Source of the DNA: JARKQH01 sp964631605
Lineage (GTDB): Bacteria > Verrucomicrobiota > Verrucomicrobiia > Limisphaerales > UBA8199
Length of the DNA: 44,744 nt
Direction: 5' to 3'
NCBI GenBank assembly: GCA_964631605.1
Contig: CAZVYG010000035.1
Coordinates: 1 to 44,744, forward strand
In this document: piece after piece, positions 34,801 to 41,701 of the stretch
Position numbering within the stretch: position 1 is the first letter of the stretch
Layout: every line of letters starts with the position of its first letter
Program-made: the position numbers and the translations under genes
Notes under the pieces: generated by a model
Told to the model about the DNA's origin: nothing
What the model saw: only the letters and a program-made list of their open reading frames with translations
Databases searched by the model: none

Positions 34801-35970
34801 TTGATGGCCGAGCTCGTGCGCGACATAATCAATAAAGAAGGGGTCGCCCACTGGCGCGGCGCTGCCGGTGTAACCGCCGGCCTTGAGCCCGGCGGCGCAG
34901 ACCACGCCGAGATAGGCCCGCCCATCGGCCCGGATTCCAAACAGGTGGCCGACGTCGTAGTTGGCGTTGCCAATCACGCTGTCGAGATTCGCCTGGTTCT
35001 GGCTGAGCAGGACATTCGGGTCCGAGCTGGTATAAGGGTCGGTGGCGGCATTGATATAGACCAGCCGATCGTTGTTGGCGACAAGCTGGAGGCGAATGGC
35101 CAGGTCGGTTTCATAGACGCCGTTGACGCGGTGGATGGCGGTCACGATGGCCGCCAGGCCATTGGCCACACTACCGCCGTGGAACTGCGTGTATTCGCCC
35201 ATGGCGGCGCACGCGAGCCGATAGACTCGGAGGTTGGTGCCGAAAGGGGGCTGCGGCGGCGGCAGGGGGGCGGGAAGGGAGATCGAGTCTCGGGCCGGTG
35301 GCGATGAATCTGCGGAGCTGGCCGGCGTCAAGCAGCGAAAGTCGCCGGCGAACCGCCGATAGTCTTTGCGTAAATAAACGGCGTGGCATTCGGAGTTGCC
35401 TTGAAACAGGGGGTCAATGTGGACGGCGCCGTCGCGTCGCAGGATTTGGGCATGGAAACCCGCGGGGGTCAGATCGAAGCGCACCGTCGCCGTCGGATCC
35501 TCGATCCCCTGCCCCAGGAAAGTCTGGATTTCGGGAAATTTTGCGGCCAGCTCCGGCGCCATCACCGCCACCGTGACAAAACGAAAGTGGGAGAAACCGC
35601 CTTCCGGCAGGGGCAGGCTGACGCAGGATGTTGAATGGGCCAGGGCTTGTGCCTGTTCTGGCGGCGCGTGGGCCAGCAGCGGCTGAAGACGGGCGCGATC
35701 AAGACGGCACACGCGGAAGCGTTCCGGTCTGATCCAAGCTTTGGCACCTGAGGGGTAAGCAGAGATGTCCGCCTCGCGCCAGAGGCCGAGCGGGTCTTTG
35801 GGGTGAGCCGGGCCGGACGGTGACTCGGGCGCGGCGGCGGTTGAATCGTAGCCGGCAGGGGAAGGTCCAGTTGGGGCGGAGAGAACACTGGCTCCGAGCC
35901 ATGACAAGGCCAGCCAGACGAATGGAACCGACACCCGGCGGATGTTTCTCCTTACGGCAGTGTGGTCCAT
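31825..35970 (-). CDS. Large secreted reprolysin-like zinc metalloprotease with P-domain, DUF11 and Ig-like repeats
   Basis: 1,381 residues with a signal peptide (cut near LSA) and a ~240-residue propeptide-like region. The peptidase domain (~243-480) carries the metzincin zinc motif HELGHQFGANH (His385, Glu386, His389, His395) and a Met-turn MSYAGICG, matching M12B reprolysin-like bacterial enzymes. A proprotein-convertase P-domain-like region follows (~825-980: SISIPDHAPADPYPSAITV ... GTWSLFIQDDEQQ), then a DUF11-type repeat (~990-1110), two cadherin/Ig-like domains (~1114-1310, with VNDPPALAPIPDQ) and the shared small C-terminal beta domain ending RFYRVQLLP. It probably degrades extracellular protein or processes surface proteins. 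It is preceded on the same strand, after 27 bases, by the PAS-protein gene, so both may share a transcript. Confidence 0.87.
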   Translation of the reverse strand: MDHTAVRRNIRRVSVPFVWLALSWLGASVLSAPTGPSPAGYDSTAAAPESPSGPAHPKDPLGLWREADISAYPSGAKAWIRPERFRVCRLDRARLQPLLAHAPPEQAQALAHSTSCVSLPLPEGGFSHFRFVTVAVMAPELAAKFPEIQTFLGQGIEDPTATVRFDLTPAGFHAQILRRDGAVHIDPLFQGNSECHAVYLRKDYRRFAGDFRCLTPASSADSSPPARDSISLPAPLPPPQPPFGTNLRVYRLACAAMGEYTQFHGGSVANGLAAIVTAIHRVNGVYETDLAIRLQLVANNDRLVYINAATDPYTSSDPNVLLSQNQANLDSVIGNANYDVGHLFGIRADGRAYLGVVCAAGLKAGGYTGSAAPVGDPFFIDYVAHELGHQFGANHTFNGTNNACGGWPPNRNPSTAYEPGSGSTVMSYAGICGLDDLQAHSDAYFHSASIEEILSFVTSGPGSACPLLLPTSNSLPVVTAPASCVIPRGTPFRLTAAAADPDGDSVTYCWEQRDLGPPLSLGAPDNGLSPLFRSFPPAQGPTRVFPQLTGLLAGIAAKAECLPVTNRTMHFRVTVRDHCPAGGGMATTDTEIQVATNAGPFVLTSPNAPVTWSNIHTVTWDVAGTTNPPVSAASVNILLSTNGGLTFPIVLAAQTPNDGAETVQFPMLDTTAARIQVEAADHTFFDISDTDFSLVSFVPAPRIELDTIALLRENCAGANQALDSGESVIMNFLLRNVGTAPTTNLVVTLLATNGVLLPGAPQHFGVLPPDGQAVARPFAFVVGAPCGSNLVAVLELWDGAGFLGTVEGVLPVGTNTYATFAFANPASISIPDHAPADPYPSAITVANLPGRVAKVTVTLTDFSHPYPDDVDVLLVGPQGQLVMLLSDAGGDFIVKGLNLTFDDDAPAPPPDNLLLSTGTWQPSNFDYTPDDFVPPAPAGPPGHTLGVFNGTDPNGTWSLFIQDDEQQLSGGLAAGWSLTITTTAPLCCDGPVAADLELVPSALSNQVNLGSEITLGLWLTNAGPAEAYAVAVTNLLPTGLAFVSAATTHGTCDYRNGRVIFALGDLASGAACELTLNAVVQNPGALWNVAEVAASTTDPLAANNAAVTVIVANTPPAIASIPDLETLEDTPVQMALSISDAETPPEWLSVSGFAAETNLVPESHLIFEGAGADRMLTIWPATNQFGSTVITLEVSDGLASNSVSFNLNVASVNDPPALAPIPDQLIIEGQTLIWTNLAFDPDAAPNTLRFSLDTNAPTGLQLDPANGLLTWTPGEPDSPSTNTVTVVVTDDGEPPLSDTQSFLLTVLPRLVFKSVTSSNGTLSLRWRTIPGRSYRLQYLDTLEASNWTDLSPDLTAEGGELEATDPVQPQTQRFYRVQLLP

Positions 35971-35997
35971 GTCGCCCCCCAGCCTGGAAATCGGGTC

Positions 35998-36597
35998 TTA
36001 GGCCTGATCGAGCTTGGCCTGCTCGACACGGACACAGTCCGGGCAAAGACTATGCGTGAAGGTCATGTCCATGTGCCGGCGCAAATACTCATCCACGTTG
36101 GACCAGAATTGCTTGTCGTCGCGCACCTTATGGCAGCGGACACAAATGGGAATGATGCGCTCCAACTGGATCACCTCGCTGAGGTTCTCCAGCACCAGCA
36201 CAACCCGGTCATGGCCCTGATAAGCGAACGGCGAGGCGGTCACGAGGAAACAGACCTCGCGGGAGCTGCCGGCGTCCAGCAGATCCATGCGCACGCGACG
36301 CCGAACCACTTGATGGCCGGCGAACGCCTCCTTGACCGCCGAGCGCAGTCCGCAGTTGGGGCAGAAACCGCCGCGGCCGCATCCATGCGGGGAGTCCTTG
36401 GAGCGGGCGCAGCGCAGCGCCTCGCCTCCGCGTTGTCGCAAAGCCTTCTGGGGCTCTGGCCCGAGCAGTTCGGCCGCCGCCGCGTTATAGTCGAGAATCG
36501 CCACATCCTGGTCCACCAGGAAGACGAATGCCGGAATGGCGTCCAGCAACCGGCGCAACAGCACCTCGTTGCTCATCTGAGTAACGGCGATCCGCAT
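35998..36597 (-). CDS. PAS-domain protein with two cysteine clusters
   Basis: A 199-residue cytosolic sensor-like protein. The start at 36597 (MRIAVTQMSNEV) has a G-rich site just upstream; 36576 is an alternative. Residues ~9-145 are a PAS domain (LLDAIPAFVFLVDQDVAILDYN), with an inserted Cys cluster C63, C73, C79, C82 (GCGRGGFCPNC). The C-terminal 50 residues carry a second cluster, C152, C155, C185, C188 (IPICVRCHKVRDDKQFW ... HSLCPDC), a zinc-ribbon-like tail common at the end of bacterial PAS and response-regulator proteins. There is no kinase, cyclase or DNA-binding domain, so output must pass by protein contact. The Cys sets could bind zinc or an iron-sulfur cluster and make it a redox or metal sensor. 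It lies just upstream of the secreted protease gene on the same strand. Confidence 0.75.
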   Translation of the reverse strand: MRIAVTQMSNEVLLRRLLDAIPAFVFLVDQDVAILDYNAAAAELLGPEPQKALRQRGGEALRCARSKDSPHGCGRGGFCPNCGLRSAVKEAFAGHQVVRRRVRMDLLDAGSSREVCFLVTASPFAYQGHDRVVLVLENLSEVIQLERIIPICVRCHKVRDDKQFWSNVDEYLRRHMDMTFTHSLCPDCVRVEQAKLDQA

Positions 36598-36943
36598 CCC
36601 CCGCCTGATGCCAAAAAAAGCCCATTTTGTCAATGCAAAACCACCACGCAAAACTACCACGCCAAACCACACCTGGCCTGTGCCGCCGCGAGGTGCGGGC
36701 GCGAGACCGACCACCTCCCCGAGCCGGGGAAGCAGGGCGGCTGCCGGGCCGCGAGGGCCAAAGCCGAAGGCAGGGCGGCTTGACAGGTCAGGGATGCGAG
36801 GGGAGGATGGGGGCATCATGAGCGCTCGCACTCTCCCATCGGAATTCGGCCTGAGGTTGCGGACTGGTAAACGGGCTATGGGGGTTGGGCGGCGACATGG
36901 CGTGGACTCTTCGTCCCGGATGAAAAGGAGCGAACGATAGGCG
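36598..36943. promoter_or_regulatory. Divergent intergenic region between the PAS gene and the secreted hydrolase
   Basis: A ~350-base region that must hold promoters for both directions. For the PAS gene a TTGACA (- strand, 36628-36633) lies ~30 bases from the start codon, with no good -10 at the right distance, and three tandem 13-base repeats sit right upstream of it. For the + strand gene I cannot select a convincing promoter. No coding sequence is supported here. Confidence 0.4.
36636..36674. repeat. Three tandem 13-base repeats upstream of the PAS gene
   Basis: Units at 36636-36648 (CAAAACCACCACG), 36649-36661 (CAAAACTACCACG) and 36662-36674 (CCAAACCACACCT). The first two differ at one base; the third is degenerate. 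They lie 39-77 bases upstream of the PAS-protein start and next to a TTGACA on the same strand, the place expected for activator or repressor binding sites. Confidence 0.6.
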
Positions 36944-36967
36944 ATGGATTCCAGAAAGGTTATTCCC

Positions 36968-37309
36968 ATGAAACAAATGATCCGATTGAAGAGCGTGGCG
37001 TGGTGGTTTGTGGCTCTGACGGTGGCGCCCTGCTGGGGCTTTAACCTGAGCCTCCAACTGGAGGGGGACCAGGCGCGGTTGAGCTGGCCGAGCCAGGGGG
37101 CGGGCAAGGTTTACACGGTCCAGTACCGGCCGGCCTTGGGAACAGGGCGATGGACGCCCTTGTTGCCGTGGGATGACTGGCCGATGGCAGGGACGACGTT
37201 TGCGGAGCGGCTCGGGGCGGAAGGGGCGCGTTTGGGTTGCGGTGGGGGGCTTATGGGGGTGTTTTTTACGGGGTGGGGTTGTTCTTGGGGGGGGGGTGGG
37301 GGGGGGTGA
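36968..37309 (+). pseudogene. N-terminal part of a secreted alpha/beta hydrolase, cut by a frame change
   Basis: 113 residues from ATG 36968 (36944 is an in-frame alternative): a signal peptide (LKSVAWWFVALTVAPCWG) and then a domain NLSLQLEGDQARLSWPSQGAGK... that resembles the small beta domain found at the C termini of other secreted proteins in this window, here at the N terminus. After about residue 88 the frame enters G-rich sequence coding for Gly/Trp runs and stops at 37307-37309, directly after the G10-T-G9 tract. The hydrolase domain continues in the frame that needs one extra base (or two fewer). The two parts almost surely belong to one gene. Confidence 0.6.
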
Positions 37310-38439
37310 CGTTTCAGGAGAATGCGTCGCAGGCAACGATGAACCTGCTGATTCAGATGGTCGAACTGGAGTATGGGATAGATATTCCGTTCACGGCCTC
37401 GTATGGGGTGGATGTGTACCGGGTGGATTACGAGACGGTGGACGGGTTGCTGGGGCCCACGATGGCTTCAGGAGCGTTGTTCGTGCCGACGGGCATCCCC
37501 ACGCCCGCGGATTTGTTCAGTTACCAGCATGGGACGGTCCATCGCCGGATTGACGCGCCGTCGTATGTGGGAGTCACCGAGCGGGCGATCGGTTTGATTA
37601 CGGCCTGTCATGGTTACGTGGCGGCGCTGCCGGATTATCTGGGGTTGGGCGAAGGCTCGACGAATGTTCATCCCTACGTGCACCGGCGCTCGAGCGCGAC
37701 GGCGGTGGTGGATATGTTGCGGGCCGTCCGGGCGAGCGTGGCGGGTGTGCCGGCGATTCAGCAGGCGGTTCCACAGGGGTTGAGCGGGAAGCTGTTTCTA
37801 TTTGGTTATTCGCAGGGAGCGTATGTGACGCTGGCGGCGCAGCAGGAAATCGAGCGGAAACACGCGGCGGAGTTTGCGATCACGGCCTCGGCGCCGTCGG
37901 ATGGCCCGTATGATTTGTCGGGGACGATGGCAGAGATCATGGTGGCCCCGCAGTCTTATCCGTCGCCCAACTACCTTCCCTACGTGTTGTTTACCTACAA
38001 CAGCATTTACCACCTGTTTGAGGATCCCGCCGAGATTCTCGTCGAGCCGTATGCCCACACGCTGCCCCCCTTGTTCGACGGGGAACACACCGGCGAGGAG
38101 ATTGACGCGGCCATGCCGCCCTCAGGGATTCCGAGCGAGATTTTGAGGCCGGATTTTTTGGAGGCGTTCAAGAACGATCCGAACCATCCGTTCCGGCAGG
38201 TCTTGCGCGAGAACGATCTACTGGGGTGGGCCCCGGTTTCGCCGACGCGGCTGTTCCACTGCGCGGCGGATGACGTGGTGCCCTATGCGAACTCGGCGGT
38301 GGCGTATGCGAGCTTTGTGGCGGCGGGCGCCGACACCAACCAGGTGCGGTTGGTGGACCCGAACCCGGCGGGGACCCATGGCACGTGCCTTTATTCGGGC
38401 GTGCCGCTGATTTTGAACTGGTTTGAATCGTTCCGGTAA
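37237..38439 (+). CDS. Secreted alpha/beta hydrolase (lipase/esterase-like), catalytic part, 5' end in another frame
   Basis: About 400 residues in the frame opening at TTG 37237; the first plausible internal ATG is 37339 (MNLLIQMVELEYG). It has the alpha/beta hydrolase fold with the nucleophile elbow GYSQGAY (Ser192 counted from 37237), preceded by a DYLGLG segment typical of secretory lipases and large esterases, and followed by HCAADDVVPY (acid region) and GTHG near the end (likely catalytic His). The signal peptide is encoded in the frame of 36968-37309. So either the DNA has lost one base, the sequence has an error in the G-rich region 37240-37306, or the G tracts switch the gene on and off. 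If intact it would be a secreted esterase of unknown substrate. Confidence 0.75.
   Translation: MRWGAYGGVFYGVGLFLGGGWGGVTFQENASQATMNLLIQMVELEYGIDIPFTASYGVDVYRVDYETVDGLLGPTMASGALFVPTGIPTPADLFSYQHGTVHRRIDAPSYVGVTERAIGLITACHGYVAALPDYLGLGEGSTNVHPYVHRRSSATAVVDMLRAVRASVAGVPAIQQAVPQGLSGKLFLFGYSQGAYVTLAAQQEIERKHAAEFAITASAPSDGPYDLSGTMAEIMVAPQSYPSPNYLPYVLFTYNSIYHLFEDPAEILVEPYAHTLPPLFDGEHTGEEIDAAMPPSGIPSEILRPDFLEAFKNDPNHPFRQVLRENDLLGWAPVSPTRLFHCAADDVVPYANSAVAYASFVAAGADTNQVRLVDPNPAGTHGTCLYSGVPLILNWFESFR
37287..37306 (+). repeat. Poly-G tracts (G10, T, G9) at the frame change
   Basis: Ten G (37287-37296), one T and nine G (37298-37306) followed at once by the TGA that ends the upstream frame. The preceding ~50 bases are also G-rich (GGTGGGGGGC, GGGGTGGGGTT). 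Such tracts are hot spots for polymerase slippage, for sequencing or assembly errors and for G-quadruplex formation. Confidence 0.85.
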
Positions 38440-38491
38440 GAGGGAGAAGTACGCCGGGGTGGAAGCAGGGCACGGCTGCCGGAATTGACCG

Positions 38492-38770
38492 TTACTTGCC
38501 CTGGCGGATGAGCTCTTTTTTCTCCTCGAGTTCGGCGTGGAGGGATTTGCGGTCGCTAACCAATTGCTTCTCGAGTTGTTCGAGAGCCTCGAAGTCGCCG
38601 CGCTCGGCGGCTTTGGCCATTTCGCCTTTGAGGAGCAGCTCGCGTTCGGCGATTTTAGCGGCGTATTTGGAGTCCAGCTCCGCAAGGGCCTTTTTTTGCC
38701 GGGCCGTGAGCTGGACAGAGGGCGAACTTTTGGCCAGGCGCTCCATCGCCAATTCGTAAGCAGTTTTCAT
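38492..38770 (-). CDS. Small charged coiled-coil protein, function unknown
   Basis: A 92-residue protein from ATG 38768-38770 (- strand). Nearly the whole chain is predicted helical and rich in Ala, Glu, Lys and Leu (ARQKKALAELDSKYAAKIAERELLL, split: ARQKKALAELDS, KYAAKIAERELLL), with a heptad-like pattern and no Cys, signal peptide or membrane segment. No Shine-Dalgarno site is clear. It is divergent from the HAD phosphatase gene, with 52 bases between them, and convergent with the hydrolase gene. I do not recognise the family and give no function; the clean composition and the defined start argue that it is real. Confidence 0.65.
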   Translation of the reverse strand: MKTAYELAMERLAKSSPSVQLTARQKKALAELDSKYAAKIAERELLLKGEMAKAAERGDFEALEQLEKQLVSDRKSLHAELEEKKELIRQGK

Positions 38771-38822
38771 TTTTGACAATTCACAGTATCCCACCAATCT
38801 GTGAGGAGGCAAGCACAGCATC

Positions 38823-39647
38823 ATGGCACGGATCAAGTTACTTTCGACGGATTTTGACGGAACGCTCTTCGCGGAATTTGAGAACCCTCCCATTCCCGGC
38901 GAGGTGCAGGAGGAGATTGCGCGGCTGCGGGCCGAAGGCGCCAAGTGGATCATCAACACGGGGCGGGACATGTCGAGCCTGATGGAGGCGCTGGGGCGTG
39001 CCGGGATCGAGGTGGAGCCGGACTTTCTGGTTTTGGTCGAGCGGGAGGTGTACCAGCACCGGGATTCCCAATACGTGCCGCTGGAGGGATGGAACGAGGC
39101 CTGCCACCGGGCCCACGCCGAGTTGTTCGCGCGGATTCGACCCGACGTGCCGGAAATGGTGGCGTGGATCAACGCCCGCTTTCACGCGCGGATTTATGAG
39201 GACGCCTATTCCCCCCTGTGCCTGATCACCAGCACCAACGGCGACATGGACCTGATCCTGGCCCACCTCGAGCGTTACTGCCGGCAGGTGCCCGACCTGG
39301 CCATTGTGCGCAACGACGTTTACGCCCGGTTCAGTCATCGGGCCTACAACAAAGGAACGGCGCTGGCGGAGGTCACGCGGCGGCTGGGGTTGGCGCGGGA
39401 GGAAGTGTTCGCGGCGGGCGATCACCTGAACGATCTGCCCATGTTGTCCAGGACTTACGCGGCGCACCTGGCAGCGCCCGCCAACGCGGTGCCGGAAGTG
39501 CAGGCCGCCGTGCTGGAGCAAGGCGGGTATGTGAGCCAGGCGGCGCGGGGCGCCGGCGTGGCCGAGGCGCTGCGGTATTATCTTGGGCGGGGGGACGCTG
39601 GAGAAACGGCATTGAATGGGGGGCGGCGCGGTGATGTGATTATCTAA
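38823..39647 (+). CDS. HAD-superfamily hydrolase (Cof/sucrose-phosphatase-like)
   Basis: A 274-residue cytosolic phosphatase of the haloacid dehalogenase superfamily, type IIB-like. Motif I is DFDGT with nucleophile Asp10 and acid/base Asp12; motif II is the threonine of NTGRDMS; the conserved lysine is in NKGTALAEV; motif IV is GDHLNDLPML at 199-208 with the magnesium-binding Asp residues. These enzymes dephosphorylate sugar phosphates or related small molecules; the substrate is not evident. A GAGGAGG stretch (38803-38809) lies 13 bases upstream of ATG 38823, rather far for a ribosome binding site. The last ~20 residues are poorly conserved in character and may be a natural extension. Confidence 0.88.
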   Translation: MARIKLLSTDFDGTLFAEFENPPIPGEVQEEIARLRAEGAKWIINTGRDMSSLMEALGRAGIEVEPDFLVLVEREVYQHRDSQYVPLEGWNEACHRAHAELFARIRPDVPEMVAWINARFHARIYEDAYSPLCLITSTNGDMDLILAHLERYCRQVPDLAIVRNDVYARFSHRAYNKGTALAEVTRRLGLAREEVFAAGDHLNDLPMLSRTYAAHLAAPANAVPEVQAAVLEQGGYVSQAARGAGVAEALRYYLGRGDAGETALNGGRRGDVII

Positions 39648-39732
39648 TGGACATTTTTTGGCAATCTGATGACAATTAGAATTGCTGACGCAAGGTCTTG
39701 CCGGGCAGGCTGATAAAACGGTTTATAATCCA

Positions 39733-39760
39733 TTGACAGCCCGGGGCTGAATGATAGAAT
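39733..39760 (+). promoter_or_regulatory. Sigma-70-type promoter of korAB
   Basis: TTGACA (39733-39738) and TAGAAT (39755-39760) separated by 16 bases, in a locally AT-rich patch upstream of the korA start. Transcription would begin near 39767, giving a leader of ~25 bases to ATG 39792 or ~70 bases to ATG 39837. A perfect TATAAT at 39724-39729 lies further upstream but has no -35 at a normal distance. Confidence 0.7.
39737..39749. promoter_or_regulatory. Dyad CAGCC-CGG-GGCTG inside the korAB promoter spacer (candidate operator)
   Basis: A perfect 5-bp inverted repeat with a three-base centre, lying between the -35 and -10 elements and overlapping the end of TTGACA. A repressor bound here would block RNA polymerase. 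No regulator gene is adjacent, so the binding protein is unknown. Confidence 0.4.
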
Positions 39761-39836
39761 TTTATTTAGCAATTAATTTGCACTGATTGCAATGCAGTCG
39801 GGTGCGAAACCAAAGCAGCAATCGAGAACGCATGGT

Positions 39837-41672
39837 ATGAACACAACCGCACCGGCCGCCGCGGGCGGCGCTCCGAAGGTCAGGACGATCCACGAAGCGG
39901 TGATACGAATCGCCGGCAACTCGCAGGATGGGATTCAGGCGATTGGGGGTTTTTTGGCGCGGCTGGCGGGCCGAACGGAGCAGGAGGTCATGACCTTCAT
40001 GACGATTCCTTCGACGATTTCGGGGGGGCCGTCCATCTTCCAGGTGCGGATGGGTTCCGGGGAGGTTCTCAGCGCGGGGGACGAGGCGGATGTGCTGCTG
40101 GCGTTTTACCAGCATTCGTATGACGGGCATTTGTCGTCGCTGCGTCCGGGCGGGTTGGTGTTGTATGACACGGACCACGTCGAGCCGAATCCGGAGAAGC
40201 AGGCCCAATATCGGCATGTGGGGATTCCCATTTCGACCCTGACCATTGAGGCAATTGGAGGCACGGCCAAGGACAAGGGCAAGAACCTGTTCGCGCTGGG
40301 TTTGCTGGCGCGGATGTTTGACCTGGAGGTGGGGAAACTGGAGGAGCTGATCACCGAGCGGTTCAAGGGCAAGGACGAGAGCGTGGTGAAGAATGCGCTG
40401 GCGGCGTTTCACGCCGGGTACGGTTACACGACGGGGGCGTGGACGGAGACCTATCACTTCACCGAGGCGCGGCATCGTTCGGGGCGGCAGGTGGTGATGA
40501 ATGGGAACGAGGCCCTGGCTTACGGAGTCATCGCGGCGGGGGTGCGGTTTGGGGCGGCTTATCCGATTACGCCGTGGTCGGATGTGATGGAGATTTTGCG
40601 GCGGGAGCTGCCGAAGTATGGCGGGACCTTTGTGCAGTGTGAGGATGAGATCGCGGCGATTTCGATGGCGAACGGGGCCAGTTTTGCGGGGCGGGTGGCG
40701 GTGACGGGTTCAAGCGGGCCGGGGATTTCGTTGAAGATGGAGTCAGTGGGCTGGGCGGTGATGTCGGAGGTGCCGTTGGTGGTCATCAATGTTCAACGTG
40801 GGGGGCCTTCGACGGGTTTGCCGACGCAGGTGGAGCAGTCGGATTTGAACCTGGCGTGTTACGGGAGCCATGGGGATGCGCCGCGGGTGGTGCTGGCGCC
40901 GGCGGATGTGGAGGATTGCTTTTACACGGCGATCGAGGCGGTGAACATCGCGCGGAAGTATAATGTGCCGGTATTCATTCTAAGCGACCAGGCCATTGCG
41001 ACGCGGATTGAGGCGTTTCCGACCCCCGACCTCGAGAAGATTTGCCAGGACATCAGCCCGGACTTTACGCCGGTTGCCGAATACAAGCCTTACGATTTGT
41101 CGTCACCCGATGGCGTGACGCCGCGGGTGGTGCCGGGCACGCGGATTCTTAACGGGCGCTACCCGGTGGCGGGCGGACTGGAGCACGATGAAATGGGGCA
41201 TCCGACCGGGGCGCCGCGATTGCACATGGAGATGACGGCCAAGCGGCGGCGCAAACTGCAGGCTTTGGCGCGGACGCTGCCGGTGCCGAAAGTGTACGGC
41301 CCGCCGGAGGGAAGGCTGTTACTGGTCGGCTGGGGTTCGACCCGGGGGCCGATCCAGGAGGCGGTGGACCGGGCGCGGGCGGCCGGAGAGAGCATCTCGT
41401 CGCTGCATCTGAAGCACCTGCACCCGTTGCCGCCGGGGTTGGAGGATATTTTTGCCGGCTTTGGCAGCATTCGGGTGGTCGAGATGAATGATGAAGGACT
41501 TTACGGTTATGGCCAGTTGGCCGGGCTGTTGCGGGCCCGCTACTGTGATGCAAGAATCGGCGGCATCAACAAGACCGACGGCCTGACCTGGAAAGTGAAG
41601 GAGATTCTCGAGCGCGCCCGCGCGGTCCTCGCGGGCGGAGAATCTCAAAAGCCACCCGTTCCCGCATCCTGA
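39837..41672 (+). CDS. korA: 2-oxoacid:ferredoxin oxidoreductase, fused gamma-alpha subunit
   Basis: A 611-residue subunit (626 if ATG 39792 is used) of a 2-oxoacid:acceptor oxidoreductase, most likely for 2-oxoglutarate, which converts 2-oxoacid, CoA and oxidised ferredoxin to acyl-CoA, CO2 and reduced ferredoxin. Residues ~20-190 are the gamma domain (IRIAGNSQDGIQAIGGFLARL), and from ~220 comes the alpha pyrimidine-binding domain (MNGNEALAYGVIAAGVRFGAAYPITP) followed by the transketolase C-terminal-like part (GRLLLVGWGSTRGPIQEAV). Gamma-alpha fusions are the usual form of the two-subunit KorAB type. The gene for the beta subunit follows after 29 bases. No ferredoxin-like delta subunit is encoded here. 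A sigma-70-type promoter lies just upstream. Confidence 0.93.
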   Translation: MNTTAPAAAGGAPKVRTIHEAVIRIAGNSQDGIQAIGGFLARLAGRTEQEVMTFMTIPSTISGGPSIFQVRMGSGEVLSAGDEADVLLAFYQHSYDGHLSSLRPGGLVLYDTDHVEPNPEKQAQYRHVGIPISTLTIEAIGGTAKDKGKNLFALGLLARMFDLEVGKLEELITERFKGKDESVVKNALAAFHAGYGYTTGAWTETYHFTEARHRSGRQVVMNGNEALAYGVIAAGVRFGAAYPITPWSDVMEILRRELPKYGGTFVQCEDEIAAISMANGASFAGRVAVTGSSGPGISLKMESVGWAVMSEVPLVVINVQRGGPSTGLPTQVEQSDLNLACYGSHGDAPRVVLAPADVEDCFYTAIEAVNIARKYNVPVFILSDQAIATRIEAFPTPDLEKICQDISPDFTPVAEYKPYDLSSPDGVTPRVVPGTRILNGRYPVAGGLEHDEMGHPTGAPRLHMEMTAKRRRKLQALARTLPVPKVYGPPEGRLLLVGWGSTRGPIQEAVDRARAAGESISSLHLKHLHPLPPGLEDIFAGFGSIRVVEMNDEGLYGYGQLAGLLRARYCDARIGGINKTDGLTWKVKEILERARAVLAGGESQKPPVPAS

Positions 41673-41701
41673 GCTCGCAATTTCGACAAACCATTACCCT
41701 T

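Noticed and set aside
37287..37309. Programmed ribosomal frameshift at the G tract
   Set aside because: No stimulating pseudoknot or internal Shine-Dalgarno site is clear, and a long G tract more simply suggests slippage or error.
39698..39729. Second korAB promoter using the perfect TATAAT at 39724
   Set aside because: The best -35-like element (TTGCCG at 39698) is 20 bases away, too far for a normal sigma-70 promoter; TTGACA/TAGAAT is better.
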